Positions 17,441 to 25,846 of a DNA stretch of 56,529 nucleotides are shown one piece after another. Every line of letters begins with the position of its first letter. Positions within the stretch are counted from its first letter, which is position 1. This stretch comes from Blastocatellia bacterium. GTDB lineage: Bacteria; Acidobacteriota; Blastocatellia; Pyrinomonadales; Pyrinomonadaceae. Made by a program: the position numbers and the translations under genes. The stretch spans positions 1-56,529 of the forward strand of contig JACCVY010000068.1 of assembly GCA_013697915.1 (NCBI GenBank). Reading direction: 5' to 3'. A model generated the notes under the pieces. That model saw only the letters and a program-made list of their open reading frames with translations. It was not told the DNA's origin and did not search any database.

Positions 17441-18553
17441 TTAAGTCCTTAAATCGGCGGCGAGCAATCGATGAAACAAATGCTCACCCGCTTCGCGGCG
17501 CACTGAGAGGCGGCCGGCGGAATACGCCCGCGAATTAAGTCCGCGCTGAACTGACTTACAGATCTCAGTATCTTCATCTTGTATGCGTTGGCCGATAGCA
17601 ATGCTGGCGAGGTTGCGCTCGAGCGCCGCCTTCGACACGTCCGCAAAGTAAAAATCAAAAACTACTTCAGTCTTATCCACGCCACGCGGAATGACAAGAT
17701 TGGTGTCCATTGCGCCTTCGTACCAGTTGATCATGAAGTTCGGATATAGCCAGTAATAAAGCGCGCGTTGGCCCTTGCGCACGGCGCCTGTTTCTGCCTC
17801 AGCGCCCGCGGTGACTATCGGGCTCCACTGCAAACAAAAGCGCTCGCCGTTCTCAATCTTGTAATTGCTATAGTCCAGCACGCTGTCCAGGCCTTTGTGC
17901 AAATGCGGAACGTGATAACCGCCGTCGAGATAATTGTCGACAAAAACTTTCCAGTTGCAATCAAAGTAGTAATGGCGACGCTCGAACCAGTGAAGACTTT
18001 GCATGTTCAATGGCTGAATTTGCGCAATCAGATCGGCGCTGAGGAAATCGTTAAACGACGGGGCTGCTTTCCCCCTCTCTCCTGTTCTTACAAAAACCCA
18101 CTGCTCCCAAACCGCAGTCGGGACAGGCAACAAACCATTCTGTGATCGCTCAAAATCGCAAACGCCGGCGAAGTCAGGCGTCCCCTTTAGCTCGCCTGCA
18201 AGCGAATAGGTCCAACCGTGGTAAGGACAACGAAGCTGTGCGGCCGTGCCTTCGGTTTCAGTCATGACCGCCGCCGCATGGTGCCGGCAGACATTGAAGA
18301 AGCCGCGCAGGACGTTGTCGTTGCCCCGGGCGATGACGATTGGCTCGCCGGCAACATCAGCCGTAACGTACTGCCCTGGCTGGCTCACTTGATCGCCGCG
18401 CGCTGCCATTTGCCATGAATGCGCGAAGACGCTTTTCAATTCGAGCTGATAAAGCTCATCGTTCGTGTACCAGGAAGCCGGGATGGTGAACGCATGGTCC
18501 AGCGATGCGTTTGAGTCGTAACTGTCGATTATTTGTTTGAGGCTCGAATTCAT
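17441..18553 (-). CDS. Rieske-type oxygenase large subunit (choline/betaine/carnitine-monooxygenase-like)
   Basis: This cytoplasmic 370-residue protein carries a Rieske [2Fe-2S] site: C-x-H in NVCRHH (about residues 89-91) and C-x2-H in CPYHGW (about 109-114). The mononuclear-iron site is NYLDGGYHVPHLH (about 208-219), the two-histidine part of the facial triad. Length and motif spacing fit the ring-hydroxylating alpha-subunit family that also contains choline, glycine-betaine and carnitine monooxygenases, which oxidise N-methyl or C-H groups with O2. No reductase gene is in the window. A GTG precedes the ATG by one codon; the ATG at 18553 is used. The GcvT-like gene lies 116 bp upstream on the same strand, separated by a palindrome, which suggests shared work in N-demethylation. 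Confidence 0.87.
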   Translation of the reverse strand: MNSSLKQIIDSYDSNASLDHAFTIPASWYTNDELYQLELKSVFAHSWQMAARGDQVSQPGQYVTADVAGEPIVIARGNDNVLRGFFNVCRHHAAAVMTETEGTAAQLRCPYHGWTYSLAGELKGTPDFAGVCDFERSQNGLLPVPTAVWEQWVFVRTGERGKAAPSFNDFLSADLIAQIQPLNMQSLHWFERRHYYFDCNWKVFVDNYLDGGYHVPHLHKGLDSVLDYSNYKIENGERFCLQWSPIVTAGAEAETGAVRKGQRALYYWLYPNFMINWYEGAMDTNLVIPRGVDKTEVVFDFYFADVSKAALERNLASIAIGQRIQDEDTEICKSVQRGLNSRAYSAGRLSVRREAGEHLFHRLLAADLRT

Positions 18554-18588
18554 CACGCAGAATGAGACAAACTCCCAAGCATGAAAGT

Positions 18589-18631
18589 CTCTAGGTTAGG
18601 AAGGGGGCATGCCCGCCTTCCCGACCTAGAG
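18589..18631. repeat. Palindromic intergenic repeat (GGTTAGGAAGG family)
   Basis: CTCTAGGT-TA-GGAAGG(GGGCATGCCC)G-CCTTCC-CG-ACCTAGAG forms one hairpin with about 18 paired bases. It lies between the GcvT-like and Rieske genes and shares the GGTTAGGAAGGG core with the larger elements at 25691, 31089 and 38467. It may tune expression between the two genes. Confidence 0.8.
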
Positions 18632-18671
18632 CTACCCAAGCTTGAGATCTTAGGTGCAGGCGTTGTTGTGT

Positions 18672-19874
18672 TCACACCACAGGCGTTGCGGTTTTCCTTT
18701 TTGGATTGAAGAAAGGAGTCTTCACAACGGTCGCCAGAACGCGATGACGAACGGCCTCGACGGTAATTTCGAATTGCAGTTTCGTGCCAGCGCGTGTGTA
18801 CTGCCGATTGATCGTGGCCAGCGCAATCATCTTCTTCAATGTCGGCGACCAGGTACTGGAAGTCGCTTTGCCAACTTGCGCGCCGTCTTTGAACACCGGC
18901 ACCGCTACTCTGGAAGCTATTGCAGAAACTGCCGGCGGCAACCCGACATTCTCGTAAAGACTTTCCACCGCGGGCCAATCGATTTCCAGCCCAACGATCT
19001 CGCGAGCGTGCCCGCGCTTTTGTTCTGCCAGCAATGCCGCCTGGCCGATGAAGCGGTTCTTGTCGAGATGGACCAGGCGGCTGAGACCCATTTCAAATGG
19101 CGAATACTTTTGTTCCTCAATCAACGCTTTCTTGCTGCTGTTGAAATCGACTTCGATTAGCAGCAGGCCCGCTTCGACGCGCGCAACATCCAGCGCCAGC
19201 ATTCCCGTGGGATGAATATCGAAAGCGCGTCCGGCGGTCATCAATTCATCCCAAACTCTCAATGCCTGATCGCTCGATACCCATATTTCATAACCGAGAT
19301 CGCCGGTGTACCCAGTGCGCGAAATCTCGACCGGAACCCCGGCTATCGTTGCCCTTGTGACGCGGAAGTATTTCAGGTTAAGGATGTCTGCGTCGCTTAC
19401 CAGATTTTTAAGCAAGCGCCCCGAGGTCGGGCCCTGCAAGGCGAGTGCGGATACAGTTTCCGAGATGTCTTCAATCTCGACCTTCATGCCACTGGCATTC
19501 TGTCGGAACCAACGCAAGCTGGGATCGGCTGCCGTCCAGCGATAGGTGTTTTCTTCAAGTCGGGACACCGTTCCGTCGTCGATTACTTTTCCGTTCTCGT
19601 CGCACCACGGCGTATAGATGACCTGGCCCACTGAAACTTTGCGCAGGTCTCGCGTGATGACGCGATCGACGAGCTTCGTCGCATCGGGACCGGTGAGGCG
19701 ATATTTGAAGAGAGGCGAAATATCGATCAGCGCCGTGGCATTGCGAATCGCGTTGTATTCGTGCTCGTGGTGCGGTTCATACGAGCTGACTGCGTAGTAT
19801 CCCGACCACTCGCGATAGTTCAAACTCTCGCAAAGTGAAAATGTTCGTTCGTGAAATGCGGTTCCGACAGGCAT
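18672..19874 (-). CDS. GcvT-family aminomethyltransferase / demethylase
   Basis: A 400-residue protein of the GcvT fold, which moves one-carbon units from an amine or sulfonium substrate to tetrahydrofolate. Family blocks are present: ATALIDISPLFKYRLTGPDA, VIYTPWCDENGKVIDDGTV, LALQGPTSGRLLKNL, ISRTGYTGDLGYEIWVS, GMLALDVARVEAGL, and the C-terminal barrel GKATSSTWSPTLKKMIALA. The YTGDLGYE segment contributes to the folate site. It resembles stand-alone GcvT paralogues such as DmdA or dimethylglycine/sarcosine demethylase domains rather than a full glycine cleavage system, since no gcvH or gcvP is nearby. Gene order with the downstream Rieske oxygenase supports a methylated-amine pathway; the exact substrate is unknown. 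Confidence 0.88.
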   Translation of the reverse strand: MPVGTAFHERTFSLCESLNYREWSGYYAVSSYEPHHEHEYNAIRNATALIDISPLFKYRLTGPDATKLVDRVITRDLRKVSVGQVIYTPWCDENGKVIDDGTVSRLEENTYRWTAADPSLRWFRQNASGMKVEIEDISETVSALALQGPTSGRLLKNLVSDADILNLKYFRVTRATIAGVPVEISRTGYTGDLGYEIWVSSDQALRVWDELMTAGRAFDIHPTGMLALDVARVEAGLLLIEVDFNSSKKALIEEQKYSPFEMGLSRLVHLDKNRFIGQAALLAEQKRGHAREIVGLEIDWPAVESLYENVGLPPAVSAIASRVAVPVFKDGAQVGKATSSTWSPTLKKMIALATINRQYTRAGTKLQFEITVEAVRHRVLATVVKTPFFNPKRKTATPVV

Positions 19875-19907
19875 GCGGCAGGAGTCTAAATCATGTGGGC
19901 AAAAAGT

Positions 19908-20501
19908 TCATTCAAATTCACTGTCGGAATCAGGCACGCGTATTTCCTGAGTTACCAACTCACGCCAAGTTTGGATTACCTCATTGTTAGCATTGAGTGC
20001 GCTTAGAGCGTCGAGAACTGCGCCAGATTCGCTTCTCAATTCCGGGAACGTCAGAAGCAGCATAGCAAGATCACGCCAATCAGTTCCCGACTTTGGCTGA
20101 CCACGGCGCGATTGATAAGAGATAACCTTTTGCGCAATGAGTTCTGTCGGAGATGCAACGGCAATACTCTCGATCAGGTTGGCTTTTGGGAGCGAATCCA
20201 CTGCCCGCACATCAACCAAATGCCGATTACCACTCTTCTGAATCTGAAATAGCCGGTAGCCTTTCGCCCTGGGGACCTCGCGTATCCGCACTGCGATAGT
20301 GAATTGCCTGCTCAGGTGCTCCCGCAACTCTTCGGCCAGCGCGGCCGCGCGCGTCGACATAAGATCGATATCCTGAGTCATGCGTGGCTCGTCTACATAG
20401 GCATTGACGGCCGTAGCTCCAAAGACAACTACGTCCTCGCGCCCGCGCAAGAAGTCGAGCACGGCTTCGTGAATGGTAGCCAGCGGCAAAGGCTCGCGCA
20501 T
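19908..20501 (-). CDS. Nucleotidyltransferase, AbiEii/MNT-like
   Basis: A 197-residue protein of the polymerase-beta-like nucleotidyltransferase fold. VVFGATAVNAYVDEPRMTQDIDLM has the G-[ST]-x-A and D-x-D signature of AbiEii/AbiGii toxins and related proteins, with metal-binding aspartates in DID. AbiEii toxins transfer nucleotides and act in phage defence together with the antitoxin AbiEi. No AbiEi-like winged-helix partner lies next to it, so a toxin role is doubtful; many chromosomal copies are solitary. The frame extends to 20540, but the ATG at 20501 is preceded by AAGGAG at six bases and is taken as the start. It is divergent from the oxidoreductase gene at 20690. Confidence 0.75.
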   Translation of the reverse strand: MREPLPLATIHEAVLDFLRGREDVVVFGATAVNAYVDEPRMTQDIDLMSTRAAALAEELREHLSRQFTIAVRIREVPRAKGYRLFQIQKSGNRHLVDVRAVDSLPKANLIESIAVASPTELIAQKVISYQSRRGQPKSGTDWRDLAMLLLTFPELRSESGAVLDALSALNANNEVIQTWRELVTQEIRVPDSDSEFE

Positions 20502-20689
20502 GGCAAACTCCTTGAATGTTAGCGCTCCGGCATTCAGCATTATTCGAATGATACGCCGTGTTAGTAGTCTGCGCCAAGATTGTTTATCAGCGGATGAAGA
20601 AAGGCGCGCCTTTTTTTGCAGTCGTTGTCAGGGCGGGTGATAATAAGTATGCTTGCCGTGCTTCAGCAACCTGCAATACCGAACAATTC

Positions 20690-22270
20690 ATGAGCAAAAA
20701 ATACGACGTCATCGTGATTGGTGGCGGACACAACGGACTAGTCAACGCTGCGTATCTGGCGCGCGCGGGCAAAAAGGTTCTCGTGCTTGAACGCCGGCAC
20801 GTGCTCGGTGGCGCTGCCGTCACTGAAGAAGTGTTTCCCGGTTTCAAGTATTCAGTGTGTTCGTACGTTGTTTCGCTGTTGCGCCCGGAGATCATTCGCG
20901 AGCTCGACCTGCCGCGGCATGGATTGGAGATACTTCCATTGGACGGCACCTTCACGCCGATGCCAAACGGCGACTATCTCTGGCGCGTCAACGATCACGC
21001 CAAAACCCGCCGCGAGATTGCTCGCCATTCAAGAGTTGATGCCGAAGCCTACGATGAATACGGCAAAGCCATGATCGAGATGGCCCACTTTGTGAAGCCG
21101 ATCATGAGCATGACGCCACCTGACCCGACGTCCTTAAATCCTAAAGGTCTGAAGGATCTGCATTTTCTCGGCAAGCGATTTCAGAAATTATCAGCAGACG
21201 ACAAGTACAACCAAGTGCAGTTGATGACGATGAGCGCCGTCGACTTTCTCGATCAGTGGTTTGAGACTGATGTGTTGAAAGCGACGATGTCGGCATCGGG
21301 AATCATCGGCACGTTTCTCGGCGTGCGTTCGCCGGGCACTGCTTACGTGTTGCTGCATCATTACATGGGCGAGATTGACGGGGCGTTTCGCTCGTGGGGA
21401 CTTTCGCGCGGTGGCACCGGCGCGATTTCCAACGCGATCGCTGACGCCGGCAGAGAAGCGGGAGTGGAAATTCGTACCGAAGCGCCTATTGAAAAAATCA
21501 TTCTCAAAAACGGCGTCGCCAAAGGTGTGTTACTTCAGAATGGAGACGAGATTCATGCGGATGTCGTTTCCTCAAGCGTCGATCCGCGGCTGACGTTTAT
21601 GAAAATGGTGGGCGAAGAACATTTGCCGGATGATTTCACCAACGACCTGAAGCGTTACAAGTATCGCGGCTCTTCGGGAAAAGTAAATCTCGCGCTTGAT
21701 GGTTTGCCAAACTTCAAATGCTTACCCGGCGCTGGTCCACATTTGCGCGGGGCAGTATCAATCTCGCCGAGTATCGAATACATGGAGCGCGCTTATGACG
21801 AAGCGAAGTATGGCCACTTCTCGCGCCGGCCCTATATCGACATGGTCATTCCCAGTTTGACCGATCCGTCCGTCGCGCCACCCGGCAAGCACGTCATGTC
21901 CTGCTTTGTGCAATACGCGCCGTACAACTTGAAAGAAGGAAACTGGGACGACAAGCGCGAAGAGTTTGGCGACACGGTTATCGACACGATCGCCGAGCAC
22001 GCGCCAAACATTAAGGATCTAATCCTACATCGCCAGGTGCTGACGCCACTGGACCTTGAACGCGATTTTGGTTTGTCGGAAGGAAACATCTTTCAGGGCG
22101 AGTTGACGCTCGAGCAGCTTTTCTTTTTGCGGCCGGCGCCGGGATGGGCACAGTATCGAACGCCGATTCGCAATCTCTACATGTGCGGATCGGCGACGCA
22201 TCCGGGGGGCGGCATCATGGGCGCGCCTGGGCGGAATGCGGCAATGCAAATGCTGAAAGATCTGAAGTAG
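20690..22270 (+). CDS. PYROXD2/phytoene-desaturase-like FAD oxidoreductase, copy 1
   Basis: A 526-residue flavoprotein. The N-terminal Rossmann motif is YDVIVIGGGHNGLVNAAYL with the acidic end of strand 2 in VLVLERR, and the amine-oxidase-like continuation is GGAAVTEEVFPGFKYS. The C-terminal FAD-contact block is CGSATHPGGGIMGAPG. Overall it resembles the CrtI/PYROXD2 group, which oxidises or isomerises carotenoid-like or unknown lipophilic substrates. No other carotenoid genes are nearby. The frame is open upstream to 20558, but the Rossmann fold starts at the ATG at 20690. Its nearest relative is the next gene (22499), so they are a tandem duplication. A nested-palindrome element begins at its stop codon. 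Confidence 0.9.
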   Translation: MSKKYDVIVIGGGHNGLVNAAYLARAGKKVLVLERRHVLGGAAVTEEVFPGFKYSVCSYVVSLLRPEIIRELDLPRHGLEILPLDGTFTPMPNGDYLWRVNDHAKTRREIARHSRVDAEAYDEYGKAMIEMAHFVKPIMSMTPPDPTSLNPKGLKDLHFLGKRFQKLSADDKYNQVQLMTMSAVDFLDQWFETDVLKATMSASGIIGTFLGVRSPGTAYVLLHHYMGEIDGAFRSWGLSRGGTGAISNAIADAGREAGVEIRTEAPIEKIILKNGVAKGVLLQNGDEIHADVVSSSVDPRLTFMKMVGEEHLPDDFTNDLKRYKYRGSSGKVNLALDGLPNFKCLPGAGPHLRGAVSISPSIEYMERAYDEAKYGHFSRRPYIDMVIPSLTDPSVAPPGKHVMSCFVQYAPYNLKEGNWDDKREEFGDTVIDTIAEHAPNIKDLILHRQVLTPLDLERDFGLSEGNIFQGELTLEQLFFLRPAPGWAQYRTPIRNLYMCGSATHPGGGIMGAPGRNAAMQMLKDLK

Positions 22271-22485
22271 CCGCGGATTTACGCAGATAAACGCGAATCT
22301 GAAAGCCAGATAGATACGCTCGCGTGTGCGGCTTGGCCGCCTGCCGTGCGGTAAGGCTTTGCCTTACCGATTACTTCTCTTTGAGAGTGAGGCTGTGCCT
22401 CGGTCGCTTTGAGGCGTAGCCTCAAAAGTTGGGGATGAGCTAGCGGAAAGGCGTAGCCTTTCCGCACGGATTGCGGCAGAGCCGC
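22268..22485. repeat. Nested-palindrome element A, copy 1
   Basis: From the left it contains CCGCGGATTTACGCAGATAA directly after the oxidoreductase TAG, then hairpins GCGGC-TTG-GCCGC (22328-22340), GGTAAGGC-TTT-GCCTTACC (22350-22368), GAGGCTGTGCCTC, GAGGCGTAGCCTC, GGAAAGGC-GTA-GCCTTTCC (22445-22462) and GCGGC-AGA-GCCGC (22473-22485). The two halves mirror each other, so the whole can fold as a long inverted repeat whose arms also fold alone. Copies 2 and 3 are at 36946 and 51720. The outer right arm seen in copy 2 is missing here. Confidence 0.88.
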
Positions 22486-22498
22486 TTACCTGGACCGA

Positions 22499-24085
22499 AT
22501 GAAGCCATACGACATCATCATTATCGGCGCCGGCCATAACGGCTTAGTGGCTGCCTATTACCTTGCCAGGGCAGGACTGAAAACGCTGGTGCTGGAGCGT
22601 CGCGAGATAATCGGCGGCGGATCGATCACTGAAGAATTTCAACCCGGGTTTCGCTGCTCAACGTTGGCCGGCAGTCCCGGTCCACTACTGCCTCAAATCA
22701 TTAAAGACTTCCAACTCGAACGCCGCGGTGTCGAGTTCATTACGCCCACCGTCCGCGCGTGGGCGCCCAACACGAACGGTAATTCAATTTGCATTTACGA
22801 AGACGCGAAACGAACAGCCGATGAATTAACTATGACAAGTCGGGCAGACGCCGGAAGATATCCGGAATTCATCTCTACGTTTGCACGCATCGGCGGCGCG
22901 CTGGCGCCAATGCTTACGATGACGCCCCCCGACATCGAAGATCTTTCAGCCGGCGAAATGTGGCAGCTCGGCAAACTTGGCTGGGCCATACGCGGGCTCG
23001 GTAAAAAAGACGAGTATCGTCTGCTGCGTTATGGACCAATGGCAGTAGCGGACCTCGCCGCCGAGTGGTTTGAGACTGAAGGCTTGCGCGCGCTCGTCGC
23101 GGCGCGCGGAATGTCGGGCGCATTTGCTGGGCCCTGGTCGGCGGGCACAAGCGCCGCTGTCTTGCTGCAAGCGGGGAACGGCGGCAATCCATTTGCGCCG
23201 GCGACGATGGTGAAGGGCGGAATGGGCGCACTCACAAACGCTTTGGCGCAGGCAGCCACCGAAGCGGGCGCGGAAATTCGCACCGGCGCTGAAGTTGTGC
23301 AAATTCAAATTAAAGGCGGGAAAGCAGTAGGTGTCGTACTAAGAGGCGAAGAGGAAATTCCCGCATGGGCCACGGTGTCTGGTCACGATCCTGGTATTAC
23401 GCTTTTAGAATTGATTGACCCTGGCGAGCTTGAACCGAGCTATCGCAATCACATGCAAAGCTACCGCGCGCACGGCACGGTCGCAAAAGTTCAGCTTGCG
23501 CTTTCTGCCTTGCCGGAATTCACCGGATTAACTGAGAGCCGCGCGCAGGAAAAACTGTCGGGCCGCATTCATATCGGACCGGAGATTGACTACCTTGAGC
23601 GCGCCTTTGACGCAGCAAAGTATGGTGGAATTTCACCGCAACCTTACCTGGATATTCGCATTCCTTCGTTGAGCGACCCAACGCTGGCGCCAAACGGCGC
23701 ACACGTAATGTCGATTCATGCGCAATTCGCGCCTTATCATCTAAAGGATGGCGACTGGAATGCGCGGCGCGAAGAACTTGGCGACATTGTGGTGAACACC
23801 TTATCGGACTATGCGCCGAATATCCGCAGTCTTATTGTCGGCCGGCAGGTAATCACGCCGGTCGATCTTGAACAGACCTATGGCCTAAGAAACGGCCACA
23901 TTCATCACGGTGAACAATCACTCGATCAGTTCTTCGCCTTTAGACCGTTGATCGGGTGGGCCCAATATCGCACGCCGATTAAAGGACTTTACTTGTGCAG
24001 CGCCGGCACGCATCCCGGCGGCGGCATAACCGGTGGGCCAGGGGCGAATGCAGCGCGCGAAGTAATCAAAACTTTCAAGAAATAG
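22499..24085 (+). CDS. PYROXD2/phytoene-desaturase-like FAD oxidoreductase, copy 2
   Basis: A 528-residue paralogue of the gene ending at 22270. It has the same Rossmann start ([19 protein letters not shown], then [17 protein letters not shown]) and the same C-terminal FAD block ([20 protein letters not shown]). Long parallel blocks in the middle ([17 protein letters not shown]-like, [29 protein letters not shown]) align with copy 1 (PSLTDPSVAPPGKHVMS, QYAPYNLKEGNW). The two may form a heteromer or act on successive steps; nothing in the window names the substrate. It starts at the ATG at 22499 without a strong ribosome site, 14 bp after repeat element A, so the repeat may hold part of its leader. 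Confidence 0.9.
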   Translation: MKPYDIIIIGAGHNGLVAAYYLARAGLKTLVLERREIIGGGSITEEFQPGFRCSTLAGSPGPLLPQIIKDFQLERRGVEFITPTVRAWAPNTNGNSICIYEDAKRTADELTMTSRADAGRYPEFISTFARIGGALAPMLTMTPPDIEDLSAGEMWQLGKLGWAIRGLGKKDEYRLLRYGPMAVADLAAEWFETEGLRALVAARGMSGAFAGPWSAGTSAAVLLQAGNGGNPFAPATMVKGGMGALTNALAQAATEAGAEIRTGAEVVQIQIKGGKAVGVVLRGEEEIPAWATVSGHDPGITLLELIDPGELEPSYRNHMQSYRAHGTVAKVQLALSALPEFTGLTESRAQEKLSGRIHIGPEIDYLERAFDAAKYGGISPQPYLDIRIPSLSDPTLAPNGAHVMSIHAQFAPYHLKDGDWNARREELGDIVVNTLSDYAPNIRSLIVGRQVITPVDLEQTYGLRNGHIHHGEQSLDQFFAFRPLIGWAQYRTPIKGLYLCSAGTHPGGGITGGPGANAAREVIKTFKK

Positions 24086-24163
24086 TAAGGTTATACGGTC
24101 TCACGGCTCGCTTCTTCCTTCTCAACCAGCAGTGTTATTGTAAGACCGCGGGGAGGAAAACCA

Positions 24164-24370
24164 ATGGCAATATCAACCGAAGACGAAAAGTTCAAGGAAC
24201 TGGTAAAAGCGGCTCTGATCGACGTGCTTGAAGAGCGACGGGATCTCGTGAAGGATATTTTGGTAGAGGCGATTGAGGACATGGCTCTTGGCAAGGCTAT
24301 CGCCCAAGGGCTTGGTAGCGATCCCATTCCACGCAACGAGATCCTCGAACTGTTGGAAAAGACGCCGTGA
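24164..24370 (+). CDS. Small antitoxin-like protein upstream of a RelE-type toxin
   Basis: A 68-residue acidic, helical protein (FKELVKAALIDVLEERRDLV, VEAIEDMALGKAIAQGL) with a very strong ribosome site (GGGGAGG, seven bases before the ATG). Its stop overlaps the GTG start of the RelE-like gene, the usual order for antitoxin then toxin. It would bind and neutralise the toxin through its C-terminal part; no clear DNA-binding domain is seen. Assignment rests on size, order and coupling more than on sequence family. Confidence 0.8.
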   Translation: MAISTEDEKFKELVKAALIDVLEERRDLVKDILVEAIEDMALGKAIAQGLGSDPIPRNEILELLEKTP

Positions 24371-24633
24371 ATGTCTCCTTCCGAAGCAGCTTTGCCAGGG
24401 ATCCAAACAGCATCACGGACAAGAATTTATTGAGGCGCGTTAGACAGGCTGTCGAAGATGTGGAGCACGCCCAATCAGTTAACGACCTGCCGAATCTGAA
24501 GAAACTCAAAAGTAGCAAGAATTATTATCGTCTTCGAATTGGTGACTATCGTATTGGTTTGGCACTCGAAGATGATGCGCTTGTGTTTGTGCGATTTTTG
24601 AATCGTAAAGAGATCTACAGATACTTTCCGTAA
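24367..24633 (+). CDS. RelE/ParE-family toxin
   Basis: An 88-residue basic protein with the RelE fold: N-terminal strand and helices (SFRSSFARDPNSI, LLRRVRQAVEDVEHA), then LKKLKSSKNYYRLRIGDYRIGLAL and the C-terminal FVRFLNRKEIYRYFP. This YRLRIGDYRI...R..IYR..P pattern is that of mRNA-cleaving RelE-type interferases, with the Arg and Tyr residues in the active-site positions. It starts at GTG 24367, overlapping the antitoxin stop (GTGA), so translation is coupled. Threonine aldolase follows 20 bp downstream on the same strand but is probably unrelated. Confidence 0.9.
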   Translation: MNVSFRSSFARDPNSITDKNLLRRVRQAVEDVEHAQSVNDLPNLKKLKSSKNYYRLRIGDYRIGLALEDDALVFVRFLNRKEIYRYFP

Positions 24634-24652
24634 GCTCGCCCTTAGGATTGGG

Positions 24653-25690
24653 ATGTCTAAAGTATCGAAGCGCAGTTTTGCAAGTGACAACAACGCCGGT
24701 GTCCATCCGCGCGTGATGGAAGCGATCACAGCCGCCAATGATGGTCATGTAATTGCCTATGGAGACGATCCCTACACAGCGCGGGCGGTGGAAAGGTTTC
24801 GCGAGCACCTCGGCAAAGACGCAGAAGTCTTTTTCGTTTTCGGCGGCACCGGCGCGAATGTTCTGGGACTCAAGTCAATGACACAGTCCCATCATGCGAT
24901 CATTTGTGCTGAAACGGCGCACATTAATGTCGATGAATGTGGTGCGCCGGAAAAATTCACTGGCTGCAAACTGCTTCCAGTCACAACGTCGGATGGGAAA
25001 ATTACGGTCGATCACATTAAGCCGCTGCTGCACGAGATTGGTTTTGAGCATCATGTTCAGCCGCGGGTCGTCTCAATTTCGCAAGCAACCGAAATGGGCA
25101 CCGTCTATACGCAGCGCGAAATGAAAGCGCTGTCAACGTTCGCACACGATCGTGGAATGCTGCTGCATGTTGACGGCGCGCGCATCGCAAATGCTGCTGC
25201 CAGTCTGAAAGTGAAACTAAAAGCAATAACGAAAGATGCTGGTGCAGACGTGCTTTCGTTCGGCGGCGCAAAAAACGGAATGATGTACGGCGAGGCTGTT
25301 GTCTTTTTCGATAAAACACTGGCTCACGATTTCAAGTACACGCGCAAGCAGGGCACGCACCTGCCTTCAAAGATGCGCTACATTTCCGCGCAATTTGAGG
25401 CATTGTTAACAGGCAATCTATGGCGGCGAAATGCCGAACATGCCAATGGCATGGCCCAACAGCTGGCTCGTGAGCTTGAAAGAATTCCGCAGATCAGGAT
25501 TACGCAAAAGGTCGAGGCAAACGGCGTCTTCGCAGTGATTCCCAAAAAGTACATTGCCAGGCTGCAGAAGAAATACTTTTTCTACGTTTGGAATGAACAG
25601 ACTTCCGAAGTGAGATTGATGACTTCGTTTGACACCACTGAAGACGACATCAAGGACTTCATTACTTTGGTGAGAAGGACAATTACGTAA
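24653..25690 (+). CDS. ltaE: Low-specificity L-threonine aldolase
   Basis: A 345-residue PLP enzyme of fold type I that splits L-threonine or allo-threonine into glycine and acetaldehyde. Recognisable blocks are SDNNAGVHPRVMEAI, IAYGDDPYTARAVERF, FVFGGTGANVLGL, LHVDGARIANAAA with the PLP-contacting aspartate D174, and SFGGAKNGMM with the PLP lysine K207. Length and spacing are normal. The ATG at 24653 follows an AGGATTGGG sequence. The glycine product could feed one-carbon metabolism, in keeping with the GcvT-like gene a few kilobases away, but they are not in one operon. Repeat element B starts right after the stop. Confidence 0.93.
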   Translation: MSKVSKRSFASDNNAGVHPRVMEAITAANDGHVIAYGDDPYTARAVERFREHLGKDAEVFFVFGGTGANVLGLKSMTQSHHAIICAETAHINVDECGAPEKFTGCKLLPVTTSDGKITVDHIKPLLHEIGFEHHVQPRVVSISQATEMGTVYTQREMKALSTFAHDRGMLLHVDGARIANAAASLKVKLKAITKDAGADVLSFGGAKNGMMYGEAVVFFDKTLAHDFKYTRKQGTHLPSKMRYISAQFEALLTGNLWRRNAEHANGMAQQLARELERIPQIRITQKVEANGVFAVIPKKYIARLQKKYFFYVWNEQTSEVRLMTSFDTTEDDIKDFITLVRRTIT

Positions 25691-25831
25691 GAGCGGGGGT
25701 AAACCACCCTTCCCAACCTGAGAGCTTCTTTTCTTCCTCTAGGTTCAATTGCTGATTGTGGGCCTTTCAGCGGCGAATCCAACACTCAAGCTAAATCAGC
25801 TCGGGGTTAGGAAGGGTGGTTTACCCCCGCC
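25691..25831. repeat. Inverted-repeat element B, copy 1
   Basis: The left arm GAGCGGGGGTAAACCACCC-TTCCCAACC (25691-25718) is mirrored by GGTTAGGAAGGGTGGTTTACCCCCGCC (25805-25831). Each arm also contains the inner palindrome GGGGGTAAACCACCC. It fills the gap between the convergent threonine aldolase (ends 25690) and zinc-ribbon gene (ends 25847) and could act as a two-way transcription end. Confidence 0.88.
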
Positions 25832-25846
25832 GAAGTTTCGATTTGC

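Noticed and set aside
18672-19874. Glycine cleavage system T protein in a full gcv operon
   Set aside because: No gcvH or gcvP is nearby and the neighbour is a Rieske oxygenase.
19908-20501. AbiE phage-defence system
   Set aside because: The nucleotidyltransferase is present but no AbiEi-like antitoxin lies beside it, so a two-gene defence system is not supported.
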